64,000 nt of DNA from CAZBWP01 sp964630265 (lineage in GTDB: Bacteria > Pseudomonadota > Alphaproteobacteria > Rhodospirillales > Defluviicoccaceae), in assembly GCA_964630265.1 (NCBI GenBank), contig CAZVRW010000012.1, positions 5,112 to 69,111 on the forward strand, written 5' to 3'. Made by a program: the position numbers and the translations under genes. The first letter of the stretch is position 1. Each line of letters opens with the position of its first letter. Positions 32,801-41,722 of the stretch are shown here, piece by piece. The notes under the pieces were generated by a model that saw only the letters and a program-made list of their open reading frames with translations, was not told the DNA's origin and made no database searches.

Positions 32801-33217
32801 GCTGAGGATCGCCGCCTCCAGCGCGAAGAAGATGAAGGTGAAGCTGGCATAGATCAGCGAGGTGATGGTCGAGCCGATATAGCCGAAGCCGGCGCCTCGG
32901 GTCAGCAGGTCGATGTCCAGGCCTTGGCGCGCCGCGTGATAGCAGATCGGCAAGCCCGTGAGAAACATCAGTGCGCCGACCGCAAGGATCGCCGCCACGG
33001 CGTTGTCGAACCCATAGGACAAGGTGATCGCGGCGCCGATCGCTTCCAGGGCAAGGAACGAGATCGAGCCGATCGCCGTGTTCGCGACCCGCCCATAGGA
33101 CCATCGCCGCGCCCGCCGCGCCGTGAAGCGAAGCGCGAAGTCCTCCAGCGTTTCGTTGGCGACCCACTGGTTGTAGGTGCGACGAAATCCGCCGACGCCG
33201 CCAGCGTCATCCTTCAT
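29855..33217 (-). CDS. NCS1-transporter / hybrid histidine kinase fusion
   Basis: 1120 residues from ATG 33215-33217. The N-terminal ~480 residues form a complete NCS1 (purine/cytosine/hydantoin permease) transporter with about twelve membrane spans. A Cys-rich segment follows near residues 495-545 (C-x2-C, H, C-x2-CC, two more Cys), likely metal-binding. Then come two more membrane spans, a coiled coil, a HisKA domain with the phospho-histidine in ISHELRSPLNAIMGY, an ATPase domain with N, G1 and G2 boxes, and a receiver domain (VVDDN, LLDVAMPG, KPVN). A helical tail of about 75 residues ends it. Architecturally it resembles the SLC5-kinase CbrA but with a different permease. Sensing by transport or binding of a nitrogen-containing solute is inferred. 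It is coupled to the LuxR regulator and divergent from urtA. Confidence 0.92.
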   Translation of the reverse strand: MKDDAGGVGGFRRTYNQWVANETLEDFALRFTARRARRWSYGRVANTAIGSISFLALEAIGAAITLSYGFDNAVAAILAVGALMFLTGLPICYHAARQGLDIDLLTRGAGFGYIGSTITSLIYASFTFIFFALEAAILSQALELCFGVPLGVGYLLNALIVLPLVTHGFARIGTFQKWTQPFWLALHLIPFVVLAMQDVDLQPWLTHTGRHGADGGGIDPLLFAMASGVVFSLFAQIGEQVDFLRFLPEPKTRRERVKWGVALVAAGPGWAVIGTLKMLAGSFLAVMILEAGTPPAEAVEPTKMYLAAFERFAVPEAALLLTGVFVILSQLKINVTNAYAGSIAWSNFFSRLTHSHPGRVVWLVFNVAIALMLMEFGVFGALENTLALYGHVAVAWIGALTADLVVNRPLGLRPQPIEFRRGHLYDINPVGVGAMTLAAVVSLAAAMGLFGTVLDAFSSFVALGVAFCSAPAIALATRGRHYLSRTDAVAPGDTAVRVCSICENALDPEDMISCPFHGATICSLCCSLESRCGDLCRPGAAIAAQSGRFADSTLPDPLAEFARSRYGLFAAVAGAFSLVVAAILLLISHQAALGPPEVSQAVDRALLLAFGLMLVVIGVAAWLHTLAHESRLLATRERERETTRVLAEIRAHERTDAELQRAKEAAEAANEAKSRYIVGISHELRSPLNAIMGYAQLMENDPGIPERRLPALRAVRRSSEHLADLIEELLDISKIEAGRLEINRAELRLQEMLEQMAGIFEMQATEKGLSFAFEMSPDVPQRVHADERRLRQILMNLLSNAVRYTEAGEVRFFARYRSEIATFRIEDTGRGIAEADHERIFMPFERVVDPAAPVHGTGLGLTITRLLTEIQGGDLSFESVLGQGSCFQVKLMLPRLADGAALPPRRRLYGYRGPRRRILVVDDNAEHLALLEDVLRPLGFALTLAEGAEAALATLDVERPDMVLLDVAMPGMSGWTLAAVLRRERALSAPIIMVSAHAEDAADRPDGLAFHDDFLTKPVNIEALLSRIERHLKLTWLLERPVAEAAPVLRAAPADLDAVEQPARIGHARGVEAALAAIDAAHPDVAAFVAEGRRRLEALDLEGLAALAASLRDGAEEVDR

Positions 33218-33299
33218 GCTGCCCTGTCCCGATTGCCCGCCGCACCGCCACCGTGGGTTCGGCGCGAAAGACAATGGCCCCGCGAAATGCGCACTGCAC

Positions 33300-33315
33300 T
33301 ACGTAATTCGACGTA
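33300..33315. promoter_or_regulatory. Paired ACGTA motif in the divergent kinase/urtA promoter region
   Basis: In the 179-bp interval between the kinase start and urtA, ACGTA occurs twice exactly 10 bp apart (33301-33305 and 33311-33315); the first copy lies in the palindrome TACGTA. The region is AT-richer than its surroundings. Its place and helical phasing suggest an operator, most simply for the LuxR regulator encoded next door. This is inference. Confidence 0.4.
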
Positions 33316-33396
33316 TTGTTGCCGGTGACGCTGATCCGCACTCTCCACGCCAGGGGCGCGCCCCATGTCCGCGCCGATGCCAGACAGGAGAGCCAG

Positions 33397-34668
33397 ATGA
33401 CAGATCAGACCCGCCGACCCGGTCCCTCGTTCAACCTGACGCGCCGTGGCGTGCTGATGGGGGGCGCGGCACTGACCGCGTCGCTGTTCGCGCCGAAAGG
33501 ACTGCTCGCGTCCGACTTCCCCACCAGCGCGGTCAATACCACCGGCCTCGCGGTGACGGACACCAAGGCGACCGTCGGCATCCTGCATTCCGTGTCGGGC
33601 ACCATGGCGATCTCGGAGACCGGTTCGGTGCAGGCCGAAAAACTGGCGATTTCGCAGATCAACGCCATGGGCGGCGTGCTCGGCCGGCAGATCGATTTCA
33701 TCCAGGAAGACGGTGCCTCCGACTGGCCGACGTTCGCCGAGAAGGCGCGCAAGCTGCTGGTGAACGACAAGGTCCCGTCGGTGATGGGCTGCTGGACGTC
33801 GGCCAGCCGCAAGGCGGTTCTGCCGGTGTTCGAACAGCACAATGGTTTCCTGTACTACCCGACCTTCTATGAGGGTCTCGAGCAGTCGCCGAACGTGATC
33901 TACACCGGTCAGGAAGCGACGCAGCAGATCATCGCCGGCCTGGACTGGGTTGCGCGCGAAAAGGGCGCCAAAACATTCTATCTTCTGGGCTCCGACTACA
34001 TTTGGCCGCGCACGTCGAACAAGATCGCGCGCAAGCACATCGAGGACAAGCTGGGCCTGAAGGTGCTGGGCGAAGAGTACTACCCGCTGGGCCACACCCA
34101 GTTCAACTCGGTGATCAACAAAATCAAGCTGCGCAAGCCGGATGTCATTTATGCGATCGTCGTCGGCGGCTCCAACGTCGCGTTCTACAAGCAGCTCAAG
34201 GCGGCCGGCATCGACCTGTCTAAGGAAAAGCCGCTGCTGCTCACCATCTCCGTCACCGAGGATGAAATCGATGGGATCGGCGGCGAGAACATCGTCGGCG
34301 CCTATGCCTGCATGAAATACTTCCAGAGCCTGGATAACCCCAACAACATCGCTTTCGTCAAGGCTTTCAAGGAGATGTGGGGCGAGAGCACGGTGATCGG
34401 TGACGTCACGCAGGCTGCCTATCTCGGGCCGTGGCTGTGGAAGGCGGCGGTTGAGCGCGCCGGATCGTTCGACGTCGACAAGGTGCGCGCGGCGAGCCCC
34501 GGCATCGAACTGGACACGGCGCCGGAAGGGTACGTCAAGGTCCACGAAAATCATCACCTGTGGTCCCGGACCCGCGTCGGCCGCGCCCGCACGGACGGTC
34601 AGTACGACGTGGTGTTCGAGACCGCCGAACTGGTCGAGCCGGATCCGTTTCCCGAGGGTTACCAGTAA
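33397..34668 (+). CDS. urtA: Urea/amide ABC transporter, substrate-binding protein
   Basis: 423 residues. The N-terminus has a twin-arginine type signal (LTRRGVLMGGAALTA) followed by a periplasmic type I binding fold. The segments VGILHSVSGTMAISE and EDGASDWPTFAEKARKLL, and YYPTFYEGLEQSPNVIYTGQ, are characteristic of UrtA/AmiC-like urea and short-chain amide receptors. ATG 33397 is preceded by AGGAG at 33386-33390; the frame is open upstream to 33316 but that part lies outside the conserved protein. It is first of the urtABCDE-fmdAB run. Confidence 0.95.
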   Translation: MTDQTRRPGPSFNLTRRGVLMGGAALTASLFAPKGLLASDFPTSAVNTTGLAVTDTKATVGILHSVSGTMAISETGSVQAEKLAISQINAMGGVLGRQIDFIQEDGASDWPTFAEKARKLLVNDKVPSVMGCWTSASRKAVLPVFEQHNGFLYYPTFYEGLEQSPNVIYTGQEATQQIIAGLDWVAREKGAKTFYLLGSDYIWPRTSNKIARKHIEDKLGLKVLGEEYYPLGHTQFNSVINKIKLRKPDVIYAIVVGGSNVAFYKQLKAAGIDLSKEKPLLLTISVTEDEIDGIGGENIVGAYACMKYFQSLDNPNNIAFVKAFKEMWGESTVIGDVTQAAYLGPWLWKAAVERAGSFDVDKVRAASPGIELDTAPEGYVKVHENHHLWSRTRVGRARTDGQYDVVFETAELVEPDPFPEGYQ

Positions 34669-34810
34669 GCCTGGGCCAAGCACGTCTGGGAGGGGGCGGC
34701 CGCACGGCGTGCGGCCGCCTCCGATCCCCGCGCTCCGCCGCATCGGCGGGTGAACGCGGGGTGCGCGCTACGCCTGCCTTTCGTCTCCCTCGCCAACCGG
34801 AGCGTCCGCG

Positions 34811-35737
34811 ATGTTCGATGGCTACACGATGTCCGAGCTTGGCGCGATTTTCGCCATGCAGGGCTTTTCCGGCCTGATCCTGTTTTCCGTCTATGTCCTG
34901 ATGGCCCTCGGACTGGCGATTATTTTCGGCCAGATGGGCGTCATCAACATGGCGCATGGCGAGTTCATGATCCTCGGCGCCTATGTGACGTGGCTGACGT
35001 CGCAAATGTTTGAATTATATTTGCCTGGACTGTACAGCATCTATTTCTTCGTGGCTCTCGGCCTCGCCTTCCTCGCTTCCGGCGCGCTCGGCGCGGCGAC
35101 GGAGTGGCTGCTGATCCGACACCTCTATCGCCGACCGCTCGACACGCTGCTGGCCACGTGGGGGCTCAGCCTGATCCTGCAGCAGGTCTACCGCTCCACC
35201 TTCGGCCAGCGCGAGGTCGGCGTCACGCTTCCCGACTGGATGATGGGCTCGCTGCCGCTGACGGAGCTGATCGAGGTGCCGGTCAACGGCCTGATCGTCA
35301 TGGTCCTGACGCTGCTCATCACCTCCGTCGTGGGGATCATGATGTTCCGGTCGGGCTGGGGTCTGCGGGTGCGCGCCGTGGTGCTCAACCGGCAGATGGC
35401 CGGTGCCGTCGGTATCGACACCGAGCGCACCGATCGGCTGACCTTCGGCATCGGCTGCGGCATCGCCGGCGCCGCGGGGGCGTCGTTCACCATGATCGGC
35501 TCGACCGGGCCGACGGCCGGTCAGCTCTACATCGTCGACACGTTCCTCGTGGTCGTCTTCGGTGGGGCGGCAAGCCTTCTCGGCACCATCGCCTCGGCGT
35601 TTTCCATCAGCCAGGTGCAGTCGATCCTTGAATTCTTCCTCTCCGGCTCGATGGCCAAGGTGCTCACGCTGCTGGTCGTCGTCGGCATCCTGATGCTGCG
35701 GCCGCAGGGCCTGTTCGCCGTCAAGGTCCGCAAGTGA
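34811..35737 (+). CDS. urtB: Urea/amide ABC transporter permease UrtB
   Basis: 308 residues, a branched-chain-amino-acid-type (LivH-like) permease with about eight spans. Early motifs LIFSQMGVINMAHG-like (here IIFGQMGVINMAHGEFM) and the late cytoplasmic coupling loop MFRSGWGLRVRAVVLNRQMA are typical of UrtB. It forms the inner-membrane channel with UrtC. A 142-bp interval after urtA may hold a processing or attenuation site that reduces the amount of permease relative to binding protein. ATG 34811 was chosen because the conserved protein begins there. Confidence 0.94.
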   Translation: MFDGYTMSELGAIFAMQGFSGLILFSVYVLMALGLAIIFGQMGVINMAHGEFMILGAYVTWLTSQMFELYLPGLYSIYFFVALGLAFLASGALGAATEWLLIRHLYRRPLDTLLATWGLSLILQQVYRSTFGQREVGVTLPDWMMGSLPLTELIEVPVNGLIVMVLTLLITSVVGIMMFRSGWGLRVRAVVLNRQMAGAVGIDTERTDRLTFGIGCGIAGAAGASFTMIGSTGPTAGQLYIVDTFLVVVFGGAASLLGTIASAFSISQVQSILEFFLSGSMAKVLTLLVVVGILMLRPQGLFAVKVRK

Positions 35738-36900
35738 TGAGGTCGTCCATGCGCATTCCCCGACAGAGTCTGTTCAGTCAGGGCGAACTGATCGGCTTCG
35801 TGATCCTCGCCGTGCTGATCTTCCTGGTGATGCCGGCGACGTTCGACAGCTTCCGGCTGAACCTGTTCGGCAAGTATCTAACCTTCGCCTTCGTCGCCAT
35901 CGGTCTGGTGTTGTGCTGGGGGGCGGGGGGCATCCTGTCGCTGGGCCAGGGGATGTTCTTTGGCCTCGGCGGTTATTGCATGGCGATGTTCCTGAAGCTG
36001 GAGGCCTCGACACCGGAGAACACCGCCATCCAGTCGACGCCGGGCATTCCCGACTTCATGGACTGGAACCAGGTCACCGCGCTCCCCTGGTGGTGGGAGC
36101 CGTTTCACAGCTTCCCCTTCACGCTCTTCGCCGTCGTCGCGGTGCCGACGCTGTTTGCCTTCATCATCGGCGTGGCGATGTTCAAGCGCCGCGTCGGCGG
36201 CGTCTACTTCGCCATCATCACCCAGGCGATCGTCGCGATCATGACGATCCTGATCATCGGTCAGCAGGGCTACACCGGTGGCGTTAACGGCATGACCGAT
36301 CTGCGCACGCTGCTGGGCTGGGACATCCGCCCTGAAAGCGCCAAGACCACGCTGTATTTCGTCAATGGCGTGCTGTTGTTCGTGTGCCTGTTCATCGCCC
36401 AGTGGGTGCGCAAGGGCAAGGTCGGCCGGCTGCTGGTGGCGATCCGCGACCAGGAGGACCGGGTTCGCTTCTCCGGCTACGATGTCGCCAGTTACAAGAT
36501 CTTCGTGTTCTGCCTGGGCGCCGCCTTCGCCGGTATCGGCGGCGCCATGTTCGCGTTGCAGGTCGGCTTCATGTCACCGACGCTGATCGGCATCGTGCCG
36601 TCGATCCAGATGGTGATCTTCTGCGCCGTCGGCGGGCGGATGTCGCTGCTGGGCGCCGTCTATGGCGCACTTCTGGTGAACTGGGCGCAGACCGTGTTCT
36701 CGGAACGGTTCCCCGAGTTGTGGTTGCTGGCCATGGGCGGACTTTTCATCGCCGTCGTCATGCTGTTTCCCATGGGTCTGGCGGGGCTCTACGACGTTCA
36801 CGTCAAACCCCGGTTGCTGGCGCTCTGGCGCCAGCTGCGCGCCGACAAGGGGCTGCCACGCGACGCGGTGCCCCTGCCCGTGAAATCCCCGGCCGAGTGA
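35737..36900 (+). CDS. urtC: Urea/amide ABC transporter permease UrtC
   Basis: 387 residues, the LivM-like second permease. A hydrophobic N-terminus (about ten spans overall), CWGAGGILSLGQGMFFGLGG, and the coupling loop AIRDQEDRVRFSGYDVASYK identify it as UrtC. The length, longer than LivM, fits the urea subfamily. The start codon overlaps the urtB stop by one base; an in-frame GTG three bases earlier and an ATG at 35749 are alternatives. Confidence 0.94.
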   Translation: MRSSMRIPRQSLFSQGELIGFVILAVLIFLVMPATFDSFRLNLFGKYLTFAFVAIGLVLCWGAGGILSLGQGMFFGLGGYCMAMFLKLEASTPENTAIQSTPGIPDFMDWNQVTALPWWWEPFHSFPFTLFAVVAVPTLFAFIIGVAMFKRRVGGVYFAIITQAIVAIMTILIIGQQGYTGGVNGMTDLRTLLGWDIRPESAKTTLYFVNGVLLFVCLFIAQWVRKGKVGRLLVAIRDQEDRVRFSGYDVASYKIFVFCLGAAFAGIGGAMFALQVGFMSPTLIGIVPSIQMVIFCAVGGRMSLLGAVYGALLVNWAQTVFSERFPELWLLAMGGLFIAVVMLFPMGLAGLYDVHVKPRLLALWRQLRADKGLPRDAVPLPVKSPAE

Positions 36901-36913
36901 AGGGAGGCAGGCG

Positions 36914-37675
<762 letters not shown>

Positions 37676-37688
37676 AGGAGCTTGGCGG

Positions 37689-38378
37689 ATGCTGACCATC
37701 GACGATCTGCACGTCTCCTACGGCAAGTCGGAAGTGCTTCATGGGCTGTCGGCGGGGGTCGACGCCGGTGAGATCGTGGCGATCATGGGCCGCAACGGCA
37801 TGGGCAAGACGACGCTGATGAAGGCGCTGATGGGCGTGGTACCGTCACACCGGGGCTCGGTTCGGCTCGGCGACACGGAACTCGCCGGCCTGAAGAGCTT
37901 TCGCCGCGTCGCCGCCGGGTTCGGCTACGTGCCGCAGGGCCGGGCGATCTTCTCGACGATGACGGTCGAGGAGAACGTCCGCACGGGACTGTCGGCGACC
38001 GGCGAGGACGCGGTGTCGACCGACATCTACGAGCTGTTCCCCGTGCTCCTGGAGATGAAGAACCGGCGCGGCGGCAATCTCTCGGGCGGGCAGCAGCAAC
38101 AGCTCGCCATCGCCCGCGCCCTCGCCAGCAAGCCCACGGTCCTCCTGCTCGACGAGCCGACCGAGGGGATCCAGCCCTCGATCATCCGCGAGATGGCCCG
38201 GACGCTGCGCCGCATCCGCGACGAGCGCGGGCTCTCCATCGTCGTCTCCGAACAGGTGCTCAGCTTCGCGCTGGACGTGGCCGACCGCGTGCTGGTGCTG
38301 GAGAACGGCCGCTTCGTGCATGAAGCCACGCGCGGCGACGTCGATGAAGCGAAAGTGTCCAAGTATTTGTCCGTCTGA
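37689..38378 (+). CDS. urtE: Urea/amide ABC transporter ATPase UrtE
   Basis: 229 residues. The second ATPase: Walker A GRNGMGKTT, signature LSGGQQQQLAIARAL, Walker B VLLLDEPTEGIQP, and an atypical switch region VVSEQVLSFAL with Glu-Gln instead of Glu-His, which is usual in UrtE. It starts 13 bp after urtD at ATG 37689; the frame continues upstream inside urtD but is not used. Confidence 0.95.
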   Translation: MLTIDDLHVSYGKSEVLHGLSAGVDAGEIVAIMGRNGMGKTTLMKALMGVVPSHRGSVRLGDTELAGLKSFRRVAAGFGYVPQGRAIFSTMTVEENVRTGLSATGEDAVSTDIYELFPVLLEMKNRRGGNLSGGQQQQLAIARALASKPTVLLLDEPTEGIQPSIIREMARTLRRIRDERGLSIVVSEQVLSFALDVADRVLVLENGRFVHEATRGDVDEAKVSKYLSV

Positions 38379-38414
38379 TCTCCCAAATCATCAACGTCAT
38401 CATGGAGGCACAAG

Positions 38415-39647
38415 ATGACTGACGTCCTGGTCAAGGTCGATCTGACCGAAAGCCCACTCACGAATGAAAAGATCCACAACCGTTGGCACCCGGACATTCC
38501 GATCATTGCCTGGGTCAACCCGGGGGATGATTTCATCCTCGAGACCTATGACTGGACAGGCGGGCAGATCAAGAACGACGACGACGCCTCCGACGTGCGC
38601 GACGTCGAGCTGCCGCAGGTGCATTACCTGTCCGGCCCCATCGGCGTGAAGGGCGCGGAACCGGGTGACCTGCTGGTGGTGGACATTCTCGACATCGGCG
38701 CGTCGCCCGACAGCCAGTGGGGCTTCAACGGCTTTTTCTCCAAGCGCAACGGCGGTGGATTCCTGACCGAGCACTTCCCCACGGCCCAGAAGTCGATCTG
38801 GGAGTTCGAAGGATTGTTCACCACGAGCCGCCATGTGCCCGGCGTTCGCTATGCCGGCCTCATCCACCCCGGCCTCATCGGGACGCTGCCTGACCGCAAG
38901 ATGCTGGAAATGTGGAACGCCCGGGAAAAGGCGCTCTTCGACACCGATCCCGATCGGGTGCCGCCGCTCGCCGCGATGCCCGATGGCGGCAAGACCGCCC
39001 ACATGGGCAAGATGAGCGGTGCCGAACGCGACAAGGCCGCGGCCGAGGCGGCGCGCACCGTGCCGCCGCGCGAGCATGGTGGCAACTGCGACATCAAGGA
39101 TCTCAGCCGCGGCTCGAAAATCTACTTCCCCGTCTACGTGGACGGCGCCGGTCTGAGCATGGGCGATCTGCATTTCAGCCAGGGCGACGGCGAGATCACC
39201 TTCTGCGGCGCGATCGAGATGGCTGGCTGGACCCACCTCAAAGTGGATCTGATCAAGGGCGGCATGGCGAAATACGGGATCAAGAACCCGATCTTCAAGC
39301 CGTCGCCGATCACCCCGAAGTACGATGACTATTTGATCTTCGAGGGCATCTCGGTGGACGAGGCCGGCAAACAGTATTACCTCGACGTGCATATCGCCTA
39401 TCGGCAGGCGTGCCTCAACGCCATCGAATACCTTAAGAAGTTCGGTTATTCGGGGGCGCAGGCCTATGCGATTCTGGGGACCGCGCCGGTGCAGGGCCAC
39501 ATTTCGGGCGTGGTCGACATCCCCAACGCCTGCGCCACGCTATGGCTGCCGACCGACATCTTCCAGTGGGACATGATGCCGAACGCCGAGGGGCCGAAGA
39601 CCTATCTTGACGGTTCGATCGACGTGCCGATGGCGCCGGATCTCTGA
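38415..39647 (+). CDS. fmdA: Formamidase
   Basis: 410 residues. Acetamidase/formamidase family enzyme that hydrolyses formamide to formate and ammonia in the cytoplasm. The match is along the whole length: TYDWTGGQIKNDDDASDVRD, VPGVRYAGLIHPGLIGTLP, the REHGGNCDIKDL metal/substrate region and SQGDGEITFCGAIEMAG with the active-site Cys. ATG 38415 follows GGAGG. It lies 36 bp after urtE, so the transporter and the amidase form one transcription unit; this supports an amide rather than only urea as the imported solute. Confidence 0.96.
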   Translation: MTDVLVKVDLTESPLTNEKIHNRWHPDIPIIAWVNPGDDFILETYDWTGGQIKNDDDASDVRDVELPQVHYLSGPIGVKGAEPGDLLVVDILDIGASPDSQWGFNGFFSKRNGGGFLTEHFPTAQKSIWEFEGLFTTSRHVPGVRYAGLIHPGLIGTLPDRKMLEMWNAREKALFDTDPDRVPPLAAMPDGGKTAHMGKMSGAERDKAAAEAARTVPPREHGGNCDIKDLSRGSKIYFPVYVDGAGLSMGDLHFSQGDGEITFCGAIEMAGWTHLKVDLIKGGMAKYGIKNPIFKPSPITPKYDDYLIFEGISVDEAGKQYYLDVHIAYRQACLNAIEYLKKFGYSGAQAYAILGTAPVQGHISGVVDIPNACATLWLPTDIFQWDMMPNAEGPKTYLDGSIDVPMAPDL

Positions 39648-39650
39648 GCC

Positions 39651-39983
39651 ATGCCGGTCTACGAATTCGAGTGCGAAACGCACGGCTTCTTCGAGGCGCT
39701 TCGCCCCATGGCAACCTTCGCCGACCCGTGTTCCTGTCCGAGTTGCGGGCAAGCGGCGCGGCGCGTGCTGCTCACCGCTCCCCGATTGGCGCGCGGCGAC
39801 AGCCCGAGCATGAAGGCGCACGCGGTGAATGAGCGGGCCGCCGATAGCCCCAAGAAACTTTCCAGCCATGGGCCGGGCTGCGCCTGCTGTTCCGTTGGCG
39901 CCAGCAAGGGCCGGCGCACCCTCGAGCGACCCGACGGATCGAAATCGTTTCCCTCCGCCCGCCCCTGGATGATCTCGCACTGA
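39651..39983 (+). CDS. fmdB: FmdB-family zinc-ribbon protein
   Basis: 110 residues. It begins MPVYEFECETHGFFE, the FmdB start, and has two Cys-based pairs (C-x-C-x2-C near residue 27 and a later C-A-C-C cluster) that can bind zinc. FmdB of Methylophilus was described as a regulator of the formamidase operon; family members otherwise remain poorly understood. It starts 3 bp after the fmdA stop. The Cys spacing is slightly unusual: the first metal-binding pair appears as C8/H11 rather than two cysteines. Confidence 0.88.
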   Translation: MPVYEFECETHGFFEALRPMATFADPCSCPSCGQAARRVLLTAPRLARGDSPSMKAHAVNERAADSPKKLSSHGPGCACCSVGASKGRRTLERPDGSKSFPSARPWMISH

Positions 39984-40009
39984 ACTCCGCGCCTACTTCG
40001 AAGACGACG

Positions 40010-40132
40010 GGTCGAGCCGCACATCGTGGCTCGACCTCGATCGTCTCACGTCAGGGTCACCCCGGACCGAGGCGGATCGTGCTCTCATCCCAAGGTTTAG
40101 AGCTCGATCCACGTGCGACACGATCGTGCTCT
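40010..40132. repeat. Palindromic repeats between convergent fmdB and fumC
   Basis: GGTCGAGCC (40010-40018) pairs perfectly with GGCTCGACC (40028-40036). Downstream, GATCGTGCTCT occurs twice in direct orientation (40075-40085 and 40122-40132), with an inverted copy carrying one mismatch between them (40099-40109). The last copy runs into the fumC stop codon. The string CGATCCAC in this element also occurs in the palindrome near 1100, hinting at a dispersed REP-like family. It probably also terminates both transcripts. Confidence 0.55.
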
Positions 40133-41570
40133 AGCGGTTCGGGTCCGACGCTGGCGCGCCGCGCGGCAGAGCGGGAACCATGCTGCGGGGATCGACCACG
40201 CGATCGAACTCGTCGGCCGACAGGTAGCCGAGTCTCAGGCACGCTTCCTTCAGGGTGATGCCCGCGTGGTGCGCCAAGTGAGCGACCTCGGATGCCTTGT
40301 CGTAGCCGATCCGCGGTGTCAGGGCGGTGACCAACATCAATGAACGCGTGACGAAGGCGTCGATCTGCGCCTGATCGGGTCGGAGGCCCGCGACGAGGTG
40401 GTCGGTGAAACTCGCACACCCATCGGTGAGCAGAGTGGCCGACTGGATCACGTTGTAGGCGATGACCGGCTTGAAGACGTTCATCTCCAGTTCGCCGCCC
40501 GCGCCGGCGAAGCCGACGGCCGCGTCGTTCCCCATCACCTGGACCGCCACCATGACGAGCGCCTCGCATTGGGTGGGGTTGACCTTTCCCGGCATGATCG
40601 AGGAGCCGGGTTCATTGGCGGGGAACTCCAGTTCGTGCAGGCCGCACCGGGGTCCGGAGCCCAGCAGGCGGATATCGTTCGCGATCTTGTAAAGTGAACA
40701 GGCCAGAGTCCTTAGGACACCGCTGGCCATCACCAATCCGTCGTGCGCCCCCTGCACGGCAAACTTGTTGGCCGCCGCGACGAACGGCAGACCCGTTGCC
40801 TCGGCGATCCGCGCCGCCACGCGATCGCCGAAGTCCGGGGACGCATTCAGCCCGGTTCCCACTGCCGTCCCGCCGACCGCCAGCGGGTAGAGGTCCGGCA
40901 GGCAACCGTGCAGCCGTCGCAGACCGTCATCGAGCATCCCGACGTAGCCGGAGATTTCCTGACCGAGTGTCAATGGCACCGCATCCTGAAGGTGGGTCCG
41001 GCCGATCTTGACGATGTCCTGCCAGGCGTCCGCGTGCCGGGCAAATCCGTCGCGGAGGGTCTCGACGGCCGGAATCAGGCGATCCCGGACGATCACGGAT
41101 GTGGCTATGTTCATCGCCGTCGGAAACACGTCGTTCGTCGATTGCGACATGTTGACGTGGTCGTTTGGATGGACGGGATCGCGGCTGCCGATCACGCCGC
41201 CGGCCATCTCGATCGCGCGATTGGCGATCACTTCGTTGACGTTCATGTTCGACTGCGTGCCGCTGCCCGACATCCAGACGTGGAGGGGGAAATGCGCGTC
41301 TAGCTTGCCGTCGATCACCTCGTTGGCGGCCGCGATGATCAATGCGGCGGTCTCTGCCGCAAGACCGCCCAGGTCACGGTTGACGTGCGCCGCCGCCTCT
41401 TTGATCAGGGCGAGCGCCCGGACGACCTCGCGGGGGATCAGTTCGTCACCGATCTGAAAGTGCGTCAACGCGCGTTGCGTTTGCGCGCCCCAGTAGCGGT
41501 GACGCGGAACGTTCACGTCGCCCAAGCTGTCGCGTTCGGTTCGGACGCCGTCTGCTTCGCCTGGCATCAT
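40131..41570 (-). CDS. fumC: Class II fumarate hydratase
   Basis: 479 residues. It interconverts fumarate and malate without an iron-sulfur cluster. Signature segments are SGSGTQSNMNVNEVIANRA, GRTHLQDAVPLTLGQE and GSSIMPGKVNPTQCEA with the catalytic serine. Related aspartate ammonia-lyases share these motifs; QSNMNVNEVIANRA followed by HPNDHVNMSQSTND fits fumarase better. ATG 41570 is preceded by GGAG five bases upstream. This oxygen-tolerant, iron-free fumarase fits the stress-type neighbourhood on its right. Confidence 0.93.
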   Translation of the reverse strand: MMPGEADGVRTERDSLGDVNVPRHRYWGAQTQRALTHFQIGDELIPREVVRALALIKEAAAHVNRDLGGLAAETAALIIAAANEVIDGKLDAHFPLHVWMSGSGTQSNMNVNEVIANRAIEMAGGVIGSRDPVHPNDHVNMSQSTNDVFPTAMNIATSVIVRDRLIPAVETLRDGFARHADAWQDIVKIGRTHLQDAVPLTLGQEISGYVGMLDDGLRRLHGCLPDLYPLAVGGTAVGTGLNASPDFGDRVAARIAEATGLPFVAAANKFAVQGAHDGLVMASGVLRTLACSLYKIANDIRLLGSGPRCGLHELEFPANEPGSSIMPGKVNPTQCEALVMVAVQVMGNDAAVGFAGAGGELEMNVFKPVIAYNVIQSATLLTDGCASFTDHLVAGLRPDQAQIDAFVTRSLMLVTALTPRIGYDKASEVAHLAHHAGITLKEACLRLGYLSADEFDRVVDPRSMVPALPRGAPASDPNR

Positions 41571-41722
41571 GAAACTCCTGTTGCGGGGCCGACGGCTCGG
41601 TTCGGCGACGAGCGGCCGCGCCGCGACTGTGCCACCGTCCTCACCGCTCTTCGTTCATGCGACGCCATCGCCCTGTCTTGTCGCGCGAACGTGTCCCAGC
41701 GGCCGGCCGGCAAGGGCGCGGG

